Of a stretch of DNA of 64,000 nt, positions 50,800-63,900 are shown piece after piece. Position numbers and translations under genes: made by a program. The stretch is from Hahellaceae bacterium. GTDB lineage: Bacteria > Pseudomonadota > Gammaproteobacteria > Pseudomonadales > Oleiphilaceae. Position 1 is the first letter of the stretch; every line of letters starts with the position of its first letter. Where the stretch lies: positions 744,001 through 808,000 of the forward strand of contig JACKOD010000002.1 in assembly GCA_024234505.1 (NCBI GenBank), read 5' to 3'. Under the pieces are notes generated by a model that did not search any database, was not told the DNA's origin, and worked only from the letters and a program-made list of their open reading frames with translations.

Positions 50800-53079
50800 T
50801 TATTTGGTTTTGTGTGTATAGACACCATCCCAGTCGGTGCCGGGGGGCTCGTCCTGATAATGACTGATGCGATCCAGATAGGTTTCGTAGAGTAGTTTGT
50901 TGTCTCGCTCGGCATGAAGTTCAATAAAGGTCGCGCGGGCGACATCCCAGCGCTGTGCTCTGAAGGCGTCCAGCGCCTGCTGCATGGCCGAAACTTCGGC
51001 TTGTTGCTCGGCAGTGGCTTCGTTCAGTGAGGTAATAGGTTCATAAATGGTGATAGGCAGATTTTTACCTTTCACCCGAACCCGGTCGAGCTCTTTGTAG
51101 AGGTAGTCGGGGGCGGCGTCTTTGGTGGATTCGCTGACGATGATGCAAACACCATATTGCTTTGTCAGCCCTTCCAGACGAGAGCCCAGATTGACCGCAT
51201 CTCCCATGACGGTGTAGGCCAGTCGAAATTGGGAGCCCATGTTGCCCACGCTCATTTTGCCGGTATTCAGGCCAATTCCCATATGAATTGGTGGCCACCC
51301 GCGCCCGGTAAAGTAGGGTTGCAGGTGATCCAGTTCCTGAATCATCAGAAGTGCGGCTTTGACGGCATGGGGCGCGTGCAGGTCATCGTGAAGGGGGGCG
51401 CCCCAGAACGCCATCACCGCGTCGCCGATATACTTGTCGATTGTGCCGAATTCATGGTGAATGATGCGGGTAATTGGGGTCAGTATTTCGTTGATCAGCT
51501 CGCACAATTCTTCCGGACTGAGCGTTTCCGAAATAGTGGTGAATCCGCGAACATCGGAAAATAACACGGTCATTTCACGACTTTCGCCTTTAAGGGAGAA
51601 GTTTTCATCCGACTGGCTCATATTGGCGACCAGTTCGGGGGGAATATAGTGTCCGAAGATGGTGCCCAGCTGTTTTTTGCGTTTGGTTTCGTAAAGATAG
51701 CCAAATGCCATTTGGACGCTATAGAGCAGTGCGATCAGGATAACCAGCCCGGCGAGATGAATGTCCAGATCATGGCTCGACCACAAATAGCCACTGGCGG
51801 CCGAGACGGTCAGCATGAGAACCACGGCCAACGTCGAGGCGTGAAAAGCGGAAAGTACCTGAAAAAGATAGGCAGCCAGCATCCCAACGATAAACACGGC
51901 GATGGCTTCGATGGCCGGTAAATAGTCGGGACGCCATTTGATACGCTGGTCGAGTATGCCGCTAATCAGATTCGCATGGACTTCCACGCCGGGAAACGCC
52001 GTGTGTACCGGTGTCGTGACCAGATCCTGCAGGCCTGCTGCCGAGGTTCCCATCAATACGATTTTGTCTTGCAGCGCTTCGGCAGGGGTGAGGGCATTGA
52101 GTACATCGGTGGCCGACAAATATTCAAAGCTACCGGCTTCGCCACGATAGGGTATCAAGGCCGCGCCTCGTTGATCTACGGGAATGCGCAGTGTATCGAT
52201 CTGAATGGCTTCCAGTGGTTTGATGGTTTTGCCTTCCTGCTGGAACAGTCCGGTTTCAAAATCCAGCCGGGGGGCATCCAGTAGTGCATGGACAACGGCC
52301 AGAGAGAGTGATTCGTAAATGCCATCCTGATATTGGGTAATCATGGGGATGCGACGGTACACGCCGTCTTCGTCCAAAAAGGGGTTATTAAAATAGCCGC
52401 CCTTGCCTGCCGCGGTTTGCAGAATGGTCAGATTGGCTCCGAAGCTATTGGCTTTGAACAGGGCATTGGTAAAGGGGGCATCCTGTGCGGTGAGAGCGAT
52501 GGGCGGGAGTGACGCCAACGGATTCAGCTCATGGTGTTGATGGCTGGTGAAAAAGCCCATGATGGCGGTTCGTCCTGACAGACTGCGAGCAAAGAGCCTG
52601 TCGTACTGCAGCTGGGGTTCCAGCGCCTGAAATGTGCTGGTGAATTCCGGACTGTTTTTCAGGGAGCCTTCGGCCAGCGTTTTTAAAAGGGGCAGGCCGG
52701 AACTCTTGTCTTCTTCGGCAAAAACGATATCAAACGCGACCAGTCGCACGCCGTAGTAGTCAAAGAGCATGTCTACCAGAAAACTCATTTTATCTCGTGG
52801 CCAGGGCCAGCGACCTTCCTGGAGCAAGCTCTTTTCATCAATGTCGAGAATGACAATCCGGGGGTCAGGGGTATTAGGCAGGGTGGCGCGTAATCGCAGG
52901 TCGTAGAAAATCGAGTCGATGCGATGCATGACCGGCACCTGTAATCTTCCGAGTGCGTAGAGCATCATAAATAGAATGAGGGCCGCACTCATCAGCGCAC
53001 GGTAGAAACGAACGGCTTTGTTGCTTCTGAGGGGGCTCAGAAAACGGCGTAATCTTTCTTTGGGACTATTGTCTGCCAT
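50800..53079 (-). CDS. CHASE2-domain class III adenylate/guanylate cyclase
   Basis: About 759 residues. A first membrane helix (FYRALMSAALILFMMLYALG) precedes a large periplasmic CHASE2 domain (about 50-400; DIDEKSLLQEGRWPWPRDKM, VAFDIVFAE, PYRGEAGSF, VLMGTSAAGLQDL). Three further helices follow (about 385-460), then the class III cyclase domain (about 490-680) with VLFSDVRGFTTISE, IDKYIGDAVMAFWGAP and MGDAVNLGSRLEGL. The metal Asp pair, a Lys and an Asp for purine recognition are present, which suggests cAMP, though cGMP cannot be excluded. A short C-terminal helical tail follows. Start at 53079 (MADNSP); a Met at 53088 is possible. It is divergent from the TpsB gene. Confidence 0.92.
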   Translation of the reverse strand: MADNSPKERLRRFLSPLRSNKAVRFYRALMSAALILFMMLYALGRLQVPVMHRIDSIFYDLRLRATLPNTPDPRIVILDIDEKSLLQEGRWPWPRDKMSFLVDMLFDYYGVRLVAFDIVFAEEDKSSGLPLLKTLAEGSLKNSPEFTSTFQALEPQLQYDRLFARSLSGRTAIMGFFTSHQHHELNPLASLPPIALTAQDAPFTNALFKANSFGANLTILQTAAGKGGYFNNPFLDEDGVYRRIPMITQYQDGIYESLSLAVVHALLDAPRLDFETGLFQQEGKTIKPLEAIQIDTLRIPVDQRGAALIPYRGEAGSFEYLSATDVLNALTPAEALQDKIVLMGTSAAGLQDLVTTPVHTAFPGVEVHANLISGILDQRIKWRPDYLPAIEAIAVFIVGMLAAYLFQVLSAFHASTLAVVLMLTVSAASGYLWSSHDLDIHLAGLVILIALLYSVQMAFGYLYETKRKKQLGTIFGHYIPPELVANMSQSDENFSLKGESREMTVLFSDVRGFTTISETLSPEELCELINEILTPITRIIHHEFGTIDKYIGDAVMAFWGAPLHDDLHAPHAVKAALLMIQELDHLQPYFTGRGWPPIHMGIGLNTGKMSVGNMGSQFRLAYTVMGDAVNLGSRLEGLTKQYGVCIIVSESTKDAAPDYLYKELDRVRVKGKNLPITIYEPITSLNEATAEQQAEVSAMQQALDAFRAQRWDVARATFIELHAERDNKLLYETYLDRISHYQDEPPGTDWDGVYTHKTK

Positions 53080-53209
53080 GAAAACCACTAGCGAAGTGTG
53101 AACTCTGTACTAGTATTGCCATGATAGGGCGAGATGTCGAACTGCTTTGCAAGTGGTTGTTGTCGACGTGTGAATGGTGGTTTTGCTTGAACCAGCATGA
53201 GGCATGTTA

Positions 53210-54853
53210 ATGCGGAAGTATTTTGCGGGTCATGGGGCGTTATTCAATACTCCAGGAAGTCTTTATGACCGTTTAAAAGTGGGGGCGCTGGCGCGGGTAT
53301 TATGTTCGTCAGGGTGGCTGACGGGTATCACCGCCTGCGGTTTGTGGGGAGGCTGGAGTGATGCGGCGCAGGCTGAAGCGCCCCGAACCATTCAGTTTCA
53401 GGTGGCTCACTTTGTCGCACAGGGGGAGTCTCCCTTGTCTGCGGATGAAATGGCACGAGTATTGGCGCCTTACGATAATCAAACTTACGACCTCAATCAG
53501 TTACAGACGGTGGCGAAAGCCCTTGAACAGGCGATTCGCGACGAAGGATATGCGTTTTATCGGGTGATTGTGCCCCCGCAAACCCTGAACGAGCAGCAGG
53601 TGATCCTGCAGATTGTCGAGTTTCATATCGGGGCCATACAAGTGGAAGGCAATGAGCATTTTGATCGGGCCAATATTCTTAATTCACTGCCCGGTTTAAC
53701 TGAAAATGCGTCTCCCAATACCCGTCACCTTGCCGATCAGCTGGATGCCGCTAACCGACACCCCTCCAAAAATATTTTGCTGACCTTTCGACAGGGGGAT
53801 TCCGCCGGAACGGTCGATGCCAATCTGGATGTACACGATGCCAGCCCCTTGCAACTGTCGCTCATGGCGAACAATAGCGGTTCGGATGAAACAGGAAAAA
53901 TGCGCCTCACCGCGTCGGCGCAATACAGCAATCTCTGGCAGCTCGATCATCTGGTGACAATGAGTTACACCACCTCTCCGGGCCATTGGAGCGATGTACA
54001 GCAGTATGGCGGGAGTTATAGTGCGCCGATTTATGTCGCACAGGGTTGGATTACTTTGTTCGCTGCACGCTCGTCGGTGGATTCGGGCATTGTTGCTAAT
54101 GATTTTAATGTGACCGGTTCGGGTGAAGTTTACGGACTGCACTACTTGCAATATTTACCGGGTCTGGGCCGATACGACCATCAACTGGACGTGGGCGTGG
54201 ACAATCGACTGTTCAACAACGATATCAATTTTCTTGGCCAGCCGATTGGCGTGGATGTACGCAGTGCGCCTGCCAGCCTGTTGTATCGCGGCGAATATAG
54301 CTGGAGTGAAACCCGGCTGGGCGGTCATCTGCAATGGTCAAAAAACACTGCGATGGGTACCAAGAATGATGATGCCACCTATGCGCTTTCTCGTTTCGGG
54401 GCAGACAGTGATTGGGATAACTGGCATTACGGTTTGACACTGGATCAGGCGTTGCCTGAGCGCTGGCAGTTCAGCCTCCGGATGACCGGACAATACAGCC
54501 ATTCGCCATTGATTTCCGGGGAACAGTTTGGACTGGGTGGCGCGCACTCGGTGCGCGGTTATGAAGAGCGTGAAGTGAGTGTCGATAGTGGTGAAATCTA
54601 CAATCTGGAACTTTTGACGCCCGCCTGGGAAGGTGCAACAGGGTTGCTGTTTATGGACTACGGCCATGGCCGCTTGCAGCAAGCGCAACCGGGTGAAAAT
54701 GCAGAAGATGAGTTGAAGGGGTCTGGCATCGGTTTGCGTGGACAATGGTCTTTCGTGTCGGTGAGCGTTGATGTGGCTTACGCATGGGACGAAACCGCCG
54801 AAACGGACAATGGCGATATTTATGTGCATGCCTCACTGCAGGCAACCTACTAA
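53210..54853 (+). CDS. Two-partner secretion transporter TpsB (ShlB/FhaC/HecB family)
   Basis: About 547 residues. An extended signal region ends near DAAQA (about 55). The POTRA-2 domain (about 60-140) with YDLNQLQTVAKALEQAIRDEGY is followed by a second POTRA-like region (GAIQVEGNEHFD) and the 16-strand outer-membrane barrel. The family motif in the L6 loop, GGAHSVRGYEERE (about 445-457), is intact. It secretes the large partner encoded next. Start: GAGG lies seven bases ahead of the ATG at 53210 and too close to the ATG at 53204. The 117-bp space to tpsA has a palindrome (54857-54868) and a hairpin (54902-54916). Confidence 0.93.
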   Translation: MRKYFAGHGALFNTPGSLYDRLKVGALARVLCSSGWLTGITACGLWGGWSDAAQAEAPRTIQFQVAHFVAQGESPLSADEMARVLAPYDNQTYDLNQLQTVAKALEQAIRDEGYAFYRVIVPPQTLNEQQVILQIVEFHIGAIQVEGNEHFDRANILNSLPGLTENASPNTRHLADQLDAANRHPSKNILLTFRQGDSAGTVDANLDVHDASPLQLSLMANNSGSDETGKMRLTASAQYSNLWQLDHLVTMSYTTSPGHWSDVQQYGGSYSAPIYVAQGWITLFAARSSVDSGIVANDFNVTGSGEVYGLHYLQYLPGLGRYDHQLDVGVDNRLFNNDINFLGQPIGVDVRSAPASLLYRGEYSWSETRLGGHLQWSKNTAMGTKNDDATYALSRFGADSDWDNWHYGLTLDQALPERWQFSLRMTGQYSHSPLISGEQFGLGGAHSVRGYEEREVSVDSGEIYNLELLTPAWEGATGLLFMDYGHGRLQQAQPGENAEDELKGSGIGLRGQWSFVSVSVDVAYAWDETAETDNGDIYVHASLQATY

Positions 54854-54856
54854 TGG

Positions 54857-54916
54857 CCTTGGCCAAGGCTACCGGGTTGTGCTGAAGGGTGTTCTACCGT
54901 TGGGTCAGGTTGACCC
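54857..54916. other. Palindrome and hairpin between tpsB and tpsA
   Basis: CCTTGGCCAAGG (54857-54868) is a perfect 12-bp palindrome just after the tpsB stop. GGGTCA (54902-54907) and TGACCC (54911-54916) form a 6-bp hairpin with a 3-base loop. Without T-runs these are not clear terminators; they may set the tpsB:tpsA ratio or bind a regulator. Confidence 0.35.
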
Positions 54917-54969
54917 GTTAAAGTAACCGATCGCGTTAATGTGAAAAAGTAGTGTCAGAGGGCGGACAG

Positions 54970-57900
54970 ATGAGCATAAGACAGAACATCAGCAATCCGT
55001 GCAGCGGGGTGGTTCCCCATCACCTGCGGCGGCATCCGTTACGCGGCATCAGTCTGGCACTACTGGCTTTTCCGATACAAGCCTGGGTTAATCCCGCGCA
55101 AGCCAACCCCACCGGGGCAAGTGTGGTCAATGGCTCGGTGAGTCTGGATACGTCTGTTCCGGGCGTGTTGAATATCACTAACAGTCCCAACGCCATTATT
55201 AACTGGCAGAATTTCTCGATTGCGCCGAATGAAATCACCCGCTTTATTCAGCAGTACGGCAGCAGTGCCATACTCAATCGTGTGACGGGACAAAATCCGA
55301 GTCAGGTGCTGGGGCAGTTGCTGTCCAATGGGCGGGTGTTTCTGATTAACCCCAATGGTATCGTGTTTGGTCAGGGGGCTCGCGTCGATACGCAGGGATT
55401 GGTCGCCTCAACGCTGAACCTCTCCGATCGGGATTTTCTCTCTGGCAACTATCATTTTACGGCAGGTTCGACGGCGGGACGTCTGGAAAATCAGGGCCTG
55501 ATTCATGCCGGTCGTGACGGCAGTGTCGTGTTGATTGCACCGACGATTGAAAACAGTGGTGTGATTAATACGGAGAATGGAAAAATTGTGCTGGCGGCCG
55601 GACAGTCGCTCACCATTACCAGTCTGGATGATCCTTCCATTCGCTACGAAGTGAGCGCACCCAGTGATGATATTCTCAATATTGGCGAGTTGTTGACTCA
55701 GGGCGGCGCGGTGGATCTGTTTGCCAACAGCATCCGCCAGGAGGGGGTGATCAGCGCCAATGGGATAGAAGTCGATGCCCAGGGTAATATTCGACTGGTG
55801 GCTCGTGAAACCCTGACGCTGGGTGAAAACAGCCGTCTGGATGTGTCTCATCAGCAGGCAGGGGCGGGCAGTATTACGTTGGATACCCTTACAGGGACTA
55901 CCTGGGTGAAGGGAGCGTTGTCAGCCGATGCCCATGCCGGCACCGGGGGCACGATTGATGTGCTGGGTGAACGTGTGGCACTGGTTAACGCTGACGTATC
56001 GGCGTCCGGAACCTTGCATGGCGGCAATATCCGGATTGGCGGTGATTTACGCGGCAGTAACCCGGATATTCACTCAGCTGATGCCGTGTATGTCGGTGCT
56101 GATGTCTCGGTGCATGCCGATGCGACTCAAGCCGGTGACGGAGGGCGGGTGATCATCTGGTCGGATGCCTCTACGCGTATGAAGGGAACCGTTACTGCAA
56201 ATGCCGCAGGGACTCAAGGTGATGGCGGATTTATCGAAACCTCCGGTGGCTATCTGGAGCTTGGCGAGGTGGTGCCCGAAGCGCGTGCCGCCGGTGGGAA
56301 ATCGGGCACCTGGCTGATTGATCCCGAAGATGTCGAAATTACGACTCTGGATAATAATATTCTGCAAGCGCCCACAGCCGGTCAAATTACTTTCTATCCT
56401 GACCAGCCCAATCAGGTGACCACGCTCAATGTCGCCAACATTATTACGGCGTTGAATGCGGGTACCGATGTCTATGTCACGACGATGGATTCACAAGGTG
56501 TGGCGACTGAAAGCGGCAATATTACAGTAAACGCGCCTATCACCAAGACCAATGATCCGGGTTCGACGCCGCTGCTGTTTCTCGAAGCTCACAATGATAT
56601 CTACGTGAACAAGGATATTACTTCCAGTGCGGGTGCCATGAACATTTCACTGGTGGCCGACTTTGACTCGTCCGGTGCCGGCGAGTCGGTGATATCGGCT
56701 ACGATCAGTCCCAATGGCGGTGTTATCGCCACCGATGATGGCCGGGGCAGTGGTTCCGGCAAAGTCAGGGTTATTGCTAACGCCACGGTGAACGGCAAAT
56801 TGAATGCTCAAACCGTCACGGTGGATTCCGGAACGGCGACACTGAATGATTCGCTGATCACCAATAGTCTGGTGTTGAACGGTGGTACGCTCAATGGTTC
56901 CGGTAATATCAGCCTGGCGACGACTTTTCTGTGGAACGGGGGCACGCTGGGCGGCTCCGGCACACTGACAACCAGCAGTAACAGCACTTCTACCATCAGT
57001 GGGGATGTGGTGACTCTGGCAGACAGCCGCATTTGGAACAACGAAGGGGTGGTGAACTGGAATGGTAACGGTGGCGCCTTTGATACCTTTGCCTTGAATG
57101 GCACCAGCCGAATGGAAAACAGTTTTTTGGGGAGTTTTTACGATAACACCTCGGCGACGACCTATGCCCAAATCGGCGCATCGGCTACGGCGGTGTTTAA
57201 CAATACCGGGTTCTATAGCAAAACGGGGAGCACGACGACCCGAGTCGCATTCACGCCCTTTAACAATACCTCCGGGACAGTTGATCTGAGCGCGGGTTTA
57301 CTGCAGTTGAGCTCGGGGGGAACCGATTCGGGGTCTTATAATTTAAATGGCGGATCGTTGATGCTATCGGGCGGTACCCGTTTATTCAATGATGTGGTCA
57401 TGAGCGGCAGTTCAAGCTTCGAGGTGGCCGGAGCGACGCTGGATACGTCTGGCAGTGATGGTATTTTCCGGACGTTAAATTTTATTTTTTCATCGGGCAC
57501 CCTGATGGGAAATATAGATGTGCTTTCCGGCGATACCTTTACCTGGAGTGGCGGAACGATACGCGGGGCAGGCATTGTTAACCTCGCTTTCGGCGGCGTG
57601 GCGAACCTGCCGGGGGATACCCTGATTTTAGATGACAGTGTGGCCTTGAATGTCAGCGGCACGCTCAATTGGATCGGCAACGGTGGCGCCTTTGACTCCT
57701 TTAATCTGAATGGAACCTCGGCCATTAATATTCTGGCCGGCGGGCTGTTTTCTGATCAAACGACGGCTACGACTTATGCTCAGCTGGGCAATGCCGCCGG
57801 CGCCGTAATTAGTAATGCCGGTAAATTGACCAAGTCGGCCACAAGCAACACCCGCATCGTGAGTACTCCATTCAATAACAGTGGGACGGTACAGGTTGCC

Positions 57901-60900
57901 AGTGGTCTTCTGGAGTTGCGCACCAATGGTACCGATACCGGTTTGTTTGATCTGGTGGGGGGCGAGTTGTCGCTAGTCAGCGGCACCCGTTTGTTTAGTG
58001 GCAGCGTCACTGGGTCTTCGGCCTTTAATGTTTCCGGAGGCACACTGGATTTGCAAAGCGGGGCCGTCTTTAGCGCCCTCTTGACCCAATTCAGCAGCGG
58101 AACCATTACCGGTGTTGGCGACTGGGCAGTACGTTCTGGTGATGTGTTCAACTGGAGCGGTGGCAGTTTTGGTGGCAGCGGACTGATGAATATTGCAGCG
58201 GGCGGCGTGCTGAACCTGAATGGCGACATTCTGACGCTCAATGACAGCCGGGTATGGAATAACTCCGGAACTGTAAACTGGAGCGGGAATGGGGGGGCAT
58301 TTGATTCGCTGAACCTGAATAACAGTGTGATTTTTAACAATCTGGCCGGCGGTGTATTTAATGATTCGACCTTCGCCACGACCTTTGCCCAACTGGGATC
58401 TTCGGCATCGGCCGCCTTTAACAATGCCGGAGCCTTCAATAAATCCGGCAGCGGTGTCACGCGCCTGCAGGCCACCTCTGTAACCCAGACGGGGAGCGTT
58501 GCCTTGACGGCGGGCACGCTGGAGTTCCATAACAGCGGCGTAGATAGTGGTACCTATCTGCTGAATGGGGGAGAGGTATCGCTGGTTAGTGGGACCCGCT
58601 TTTTCAGCGGCTCGGTTTCCGGGGCTTCGGCGTTTAACATTTCAGGGGCTACGCTGGATATTCAAAGTGGCGCCACTTTTAGCGCCCTGTTGGCCAATCT
58701 GAATAGTGGTAGCGTTATCGGCGCCGGTGACTGGACGGTTCGCTCGGGTGATGTCTTCAACTGGAATGGCAGTAGTTTTGGCGGGTCCGGTTTCACAACG
58801 ATAGCGTCGGGTGGCATCGTCAATTTAAATGGTGATTCGTTGGCTATGAACGATAGCCGGATCTGGAACAATAGCGGTACCGTCAACTGGAATGGCAACG
58901 GCGGTGCGTTCGATACGCTTAGCCTGAACAGTTCGGTCGCGTTCAATAATCTGGCGGGGGGGGTATTCAATGATAATACCTTCGCAACTTCGTTCGCACA
59001 GCTGGGGAACTCGAGTCTGGCGGCGTTCAATAATCTAGGCAAGTTCAATAAGACCGGCTCCGGAATTACCCACCTGACCACCACACCGTTCAACCAAAGT
59101 GGCACGGTGACTTTGACCAACGGCAGTCTGGAGCTCAGGAATTCCGATTCGGATACCGGATTGTACGAGCTCAACGGCGGCGAGCTGTCATTGGTGAGCG
59201 GGACGCGACTGTTTAGCGGCACAGTGACGGGAACGTCTGCGTTTAATCTGGCCGGTGGCACGCTGGATATTCAAAGCGGGTTTACCTTCAGTACCCTGCT
59301 GGCCAATCTCAATACCGGAACCGTGACCGGCGGGGGGGATTGGACGGTACGTTCCGGTGATGTGTTGAACTGGAACGGGGGCAGTGTTGGCGGCTCGGGG
59401 GTGACGAGCATCAACACCGGCGGACAGGTGAATCTCAATGGTGACGCACTGCCATTCAACGACAGCCGAATCTGGAATAACAGCGGCATGGTCAACTGGA
59501 ATGGGAATGGCGGAGCATTTGATACGCTGGGTCTGAACAGCACCATGGTCTTCAATAATTTGTTCGGCGGCGTGTTTAATGACAATACAGTAGCAACCTC
59601 GTTCGCGCAGCTCGGCAATAGCGGAACGGCGGCGTTCAATAATCAGGGGCAATTTAACAAGACAGGAACAAGCATTACGCATCTGGCGACCACCCCGTTC
59701 AATCAGAGCGGTACGGTGACGGTGACTGGCGGTACATTGGAGCTAAGAAATTCCGGTATCGATACCGGGCAATATGTTTTAAATGGCGGTGAACTTTCGC
59801 TGGTGAGTGGGACGCGACTATTTAGCAGTCTGGTAACGGGGCCTTCGGCGTTTAATCTGGCCGGTGGCACGCTGGATATTCAAAGCGGGTTTACCTTCAG
59901 TACACAGCTGGCCAATCTCAATACCGGAACCGTGACCGGTGCGGGCGACTGGACGGTACGTTCCGGCGATGTGCTGAACTGGAGCGGGGGCAGTGTTGGC
60001 GGTACCGGGGTGACGACTATCAACACCGGCGGACAGGTGAATCTCAATGGCGATGCACTGCCATTCAACGACAGCCGGATCTGGAATAACAGCGGCATGG
60101 TCAACTGGAATGGGAACGGTGGGGCATTTGATACGCTGACGCTTAACAGCACGGCCGTGTTTAATAATCTGGCCAGTGGGGTATTTTTTGATAAAACTGC
60201 GGCGACCTCGTATGCAGAAATCAACGGCGCCTCGCTGAGTCAATTTAACAATGCGGGCTTGTGGTCCAAAACGGGCGCGACCGTGACCCGATTCTCCAGT
60301 GTCCCCTGGACTAATTCCGGTGCCTTTGGGTTTGATGCCGGCTCAGTGGAAATGTCTTCGGCACTCAACGATACCAACGGGGTTTTTAACCTCAATGGCG
60401 GTATGTTTATTCACACGGGTGGAAACTGGGGGCTTAACGGGTCGCAGTTTAACGGCATCAGCCTGTTAAAACTTAATAGCGGAACGGTCAGCATTCCCTC
60501 GTTGAGCACGGTTAACATCGCGCCGCTGGAAATGAATGGCGGCACCCTGACGAATGACGGGGTATTGAACCTGAGCAGTGGCGGCAACTTCCTCTACAAC
60601 GGCGGAACGCTGGCCGGGAATGGCGTTTTTACCGCGCAGAATGGTCATACCACCATGGTCGCTGCTGATTTGTTTCAGCTTTCCGGCACGGCTACCTGGA
60701 ATAATTCGGGGGTATTTATCTGGGCGGGGAACGGTGGCACCAGTGATACATTTGCATTGTCGGGAAGCGCCGTATTTAACAATCTGATCAACGGCGTGTT
60801 TCAGGACAATACCATTACAACGGCGAACGCGCTTATCAATGGCTCCGCATCGGCGCAATTCAATAATCAGGGCACTTATGAGAAAACCGGGAACGCGGTA

Positions 60901-63900
60901 ACCCTTTGGGACGTTACACCGGTAACCAATGCGGGTTCCCTCAACATCAATGCCGGTTCGCTATTGGGGAATTCACCTTTCACACAAATGGCAGGGCAGG
61001 TCAACGTGGCGTCAGGTGCGACGGTTTCTCTGTCGAACAGCACCTTCACCGGCGGCGAGCTTTATATTCACGGCAGTTGGGATCTCTCCTCGGGCAGTTT
61101 GTTGATCTGGTCGGGCGGCGCCGTGCGTGGTACCGGTACGCTTAATAGCCTGTCGGGTGCCACGGTCAATATCACCGGTGATCTGGTCGGTGTTGCTGAC
61201 ACGCTAACCTGGAATAACAGTGGTACGGTCAATTTCAATGGTACCGGCGTTAATACGACGCTTTTCCTGAATGACAACAGCGTACTGAATAATCTTGCCA
61301 GTGGTGTTTTTAATGACAATACCAGCGCAACAGACGCGGTGATCGGTGGGGCAGTAGGCAGTTCACTTTTCAGTAACACCGGTACCTTCAACAAGAATGG
61401 CAGCAATATTACCCATATCACCAGCCTGTTTGAAAATGCGGGTATTGTAAATCTGAATGGCGGAGCCGTTTTTCTGGAAAATACCGGCGTGCAGTCGGGC
61501 AGTTTTAATCTGGCGTCGGGCAGTCTGCTCAAACTGCTTGGCTTTGGCTGGGATTTTGCCAGCGGTAGCCAGCTCAATGGTACCGGCACGGCTGAATTTG
61601 TCGGGACGGCTAACTTTATGGCTGGGGCCGTTTATGCCCTGACCGGTAAAACCTGGATTAACGAAGGCCAACTGGCGCTGGATACGGGCAGTCTGGTGGC
61701 CTTGAGCGACCTGGAAATTTCGGGAGGTGTTTTAACGGGCACAGATGCAATACAGATCAACGCCGGAGGCACCTTCCGGTTTAGCGGCGGTATGCTCGGT
61801 GGCAGTGGTGACTTCAACACGCTCAGTACCTCGGTGAGCAATATTGATGGCGCATCGGTGGAACTTGCGGGAAGTCGGGTGTGGAATAATAGCGGCAATC
61901 TGAACTGGACAGGCAATGGCTCCGTGACTCAGTTCATTTTGAGTGACACGAGCGTTTTCAATAACTTGCCTACCGGATTGTTTAACGACAACACCGTTGC
62001 CAGCGACGCTTTGTTGATAGATCCCGGAACACTTGCCGTTTTCAATAATCAGGGCGGGTTTAATAAAAACTCCGGTAACAACACCTTTGTCAACGTGATG
62101 TTCAACAACAGTGGGGTAGTCAACACCGACATAGGCATGTTGACGCTGCTGGCCAATGGCAGTGACACGGGCACTTACAACCTGAGTGTTAATAGTACGC
62201 TGGGAGTGGCGGGTACATCTCGCCTGTTTTTAAGCGGCAGCCAGATCGCGGGTGCGGGCGATTTTGTCGTGGATGGCGTGGCGGCGTTCCAGTCAGGTGC
62301 CGGTTATAGTGTCAGCGGTCGTACCGTGGTAAATAGCGGTCAATTGAACTTTGATACCGGCGCACTGGTGTCGATGCCAACATTGCAACTCGTGTCGGGG
62401 TTGTTAACCGGTACCGATGATATTCAGATTGATGCCGGGGGCACCTTTCTTTTTCAGGGGGGAACCCTGGGGGGCAGTGGTGCCTTCAATACGCCTGCCA
62501 GCGTCTTCAGCCAGATTGACGGTAGCCTGGTCGAACTCTCGGGGACTCGGGTTTGGAATAATGGCGGGGTGCTCGACTGGAATGGCATTGGCACAAGTCA
62601 GGATAGCTTCCGCCTGATCGGAACCAGTACCTTTAACAATTTGGCCGGTGGCATATTCAACGATAAAACGGCCGCCGCCGTGAGTGCGTTGCTGGGCTCC
62701 GATTTGCCTACCGAATCCAGCTTCAACAACGATGGACAATTTATCAAGGTGGGCTCGTCGCTCACCGCAATCACTAATATCGCGTTCAATAATCGTGGGA
62801 ACGTCGAGGTCAATGGTCAGTTATCGCTGTTTCAAACAGTGGGAAGTCATACCGGCATCTATCAATTGAATTCCGGCAGCCTCACCCAGTTCAGCACCAG
62901 CGCGCATCAATTCCTGAGTGGGTCTCAGGTGACCGGCACGGGTGACATGGTGACGGGGCTGGACAGTCAGGTGGTATTTGAAAATGGATCGATCTATAGC
63001 CTTTCGGGCCAGACGCTGGTGCAGGGGGGACTATTAGATTTTTCTACCGGTAGTACGTTGGTGTTGCCTTCGCTGTATCTTAATGGCGGGTCGTTGATCG
63101 GAAGTGACCGTATCGACATTCCTGCGAACGGACAGTTTCTTTTTGATGCCGGCGTATTGGGGGGAAGTGGGAGCCTGAATACATCAGCCGGGTCCGTCTC
63201 GCTGCTCAATGGTGACAGTATTGCGCTGGCGGATAGCCGGGTCTGGAACAATCAGGGAACCGTCAACTGGCTGGGTGATGGTGGCGTGAGCGATAGTTTC
63301 CAGATCAATGGTACCGCACGCTTCCAGAATATGGGCGGGGGGGTATTTAATGACGCCACGCTGGTCACGGGAAGTGCCGGACTGACCGGAAGCACGACGG
63401 CAGCGTTCCTGAATGATGGCCAGTTTAACAAAATGGGCGCCAGTACCACGCAGATAAGTGGCGTACCCTTTACCCAAAATGGCGGAAGCCTGAATGTGGC
63501 CAGCGGGGCGACGCTCGATTTCCAAAGCGAATCACGTCTGGGCCATTCTGGTAACCTGACGGGGGCGGGCAATATTCGGTTCGGGACGAATGTCTTTTTT
63601 GATGTCGTTGTTCCTAACCCCATCAAGTCCGCGCAAACCGTCACGTTGGACAACGGGCCGATACAACTGGCAGGCGTGATTACGCCGCCGTCACATGGCA
63701 CCCTAACGATCAATTCCGATGGTAGCGTTACCTATACCCCAGAGTTAGGCTTTACCGGCAACGACAGTTTTGCACTGGATATTCGCGATAGTTTCGGTAA
63801 CAGCGCGCGCAGCAGTGCGGTGAGCTTCACGGTTCAAAACGACTCATTTGCCTGGGCGGGGGGAACCACCGGTAGCTGGAATAACCCCGCCAACTGGGGG

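Noticed and set aside
55020..63713. Many open frames on the minus strand with similar Pro/Ser/Leu-rich products
   Set aside because: They are antisense to the repeat units of tpsA, and their resemblance to each other simply mirrors the repeat period; no ribosome sites or plausible domains.
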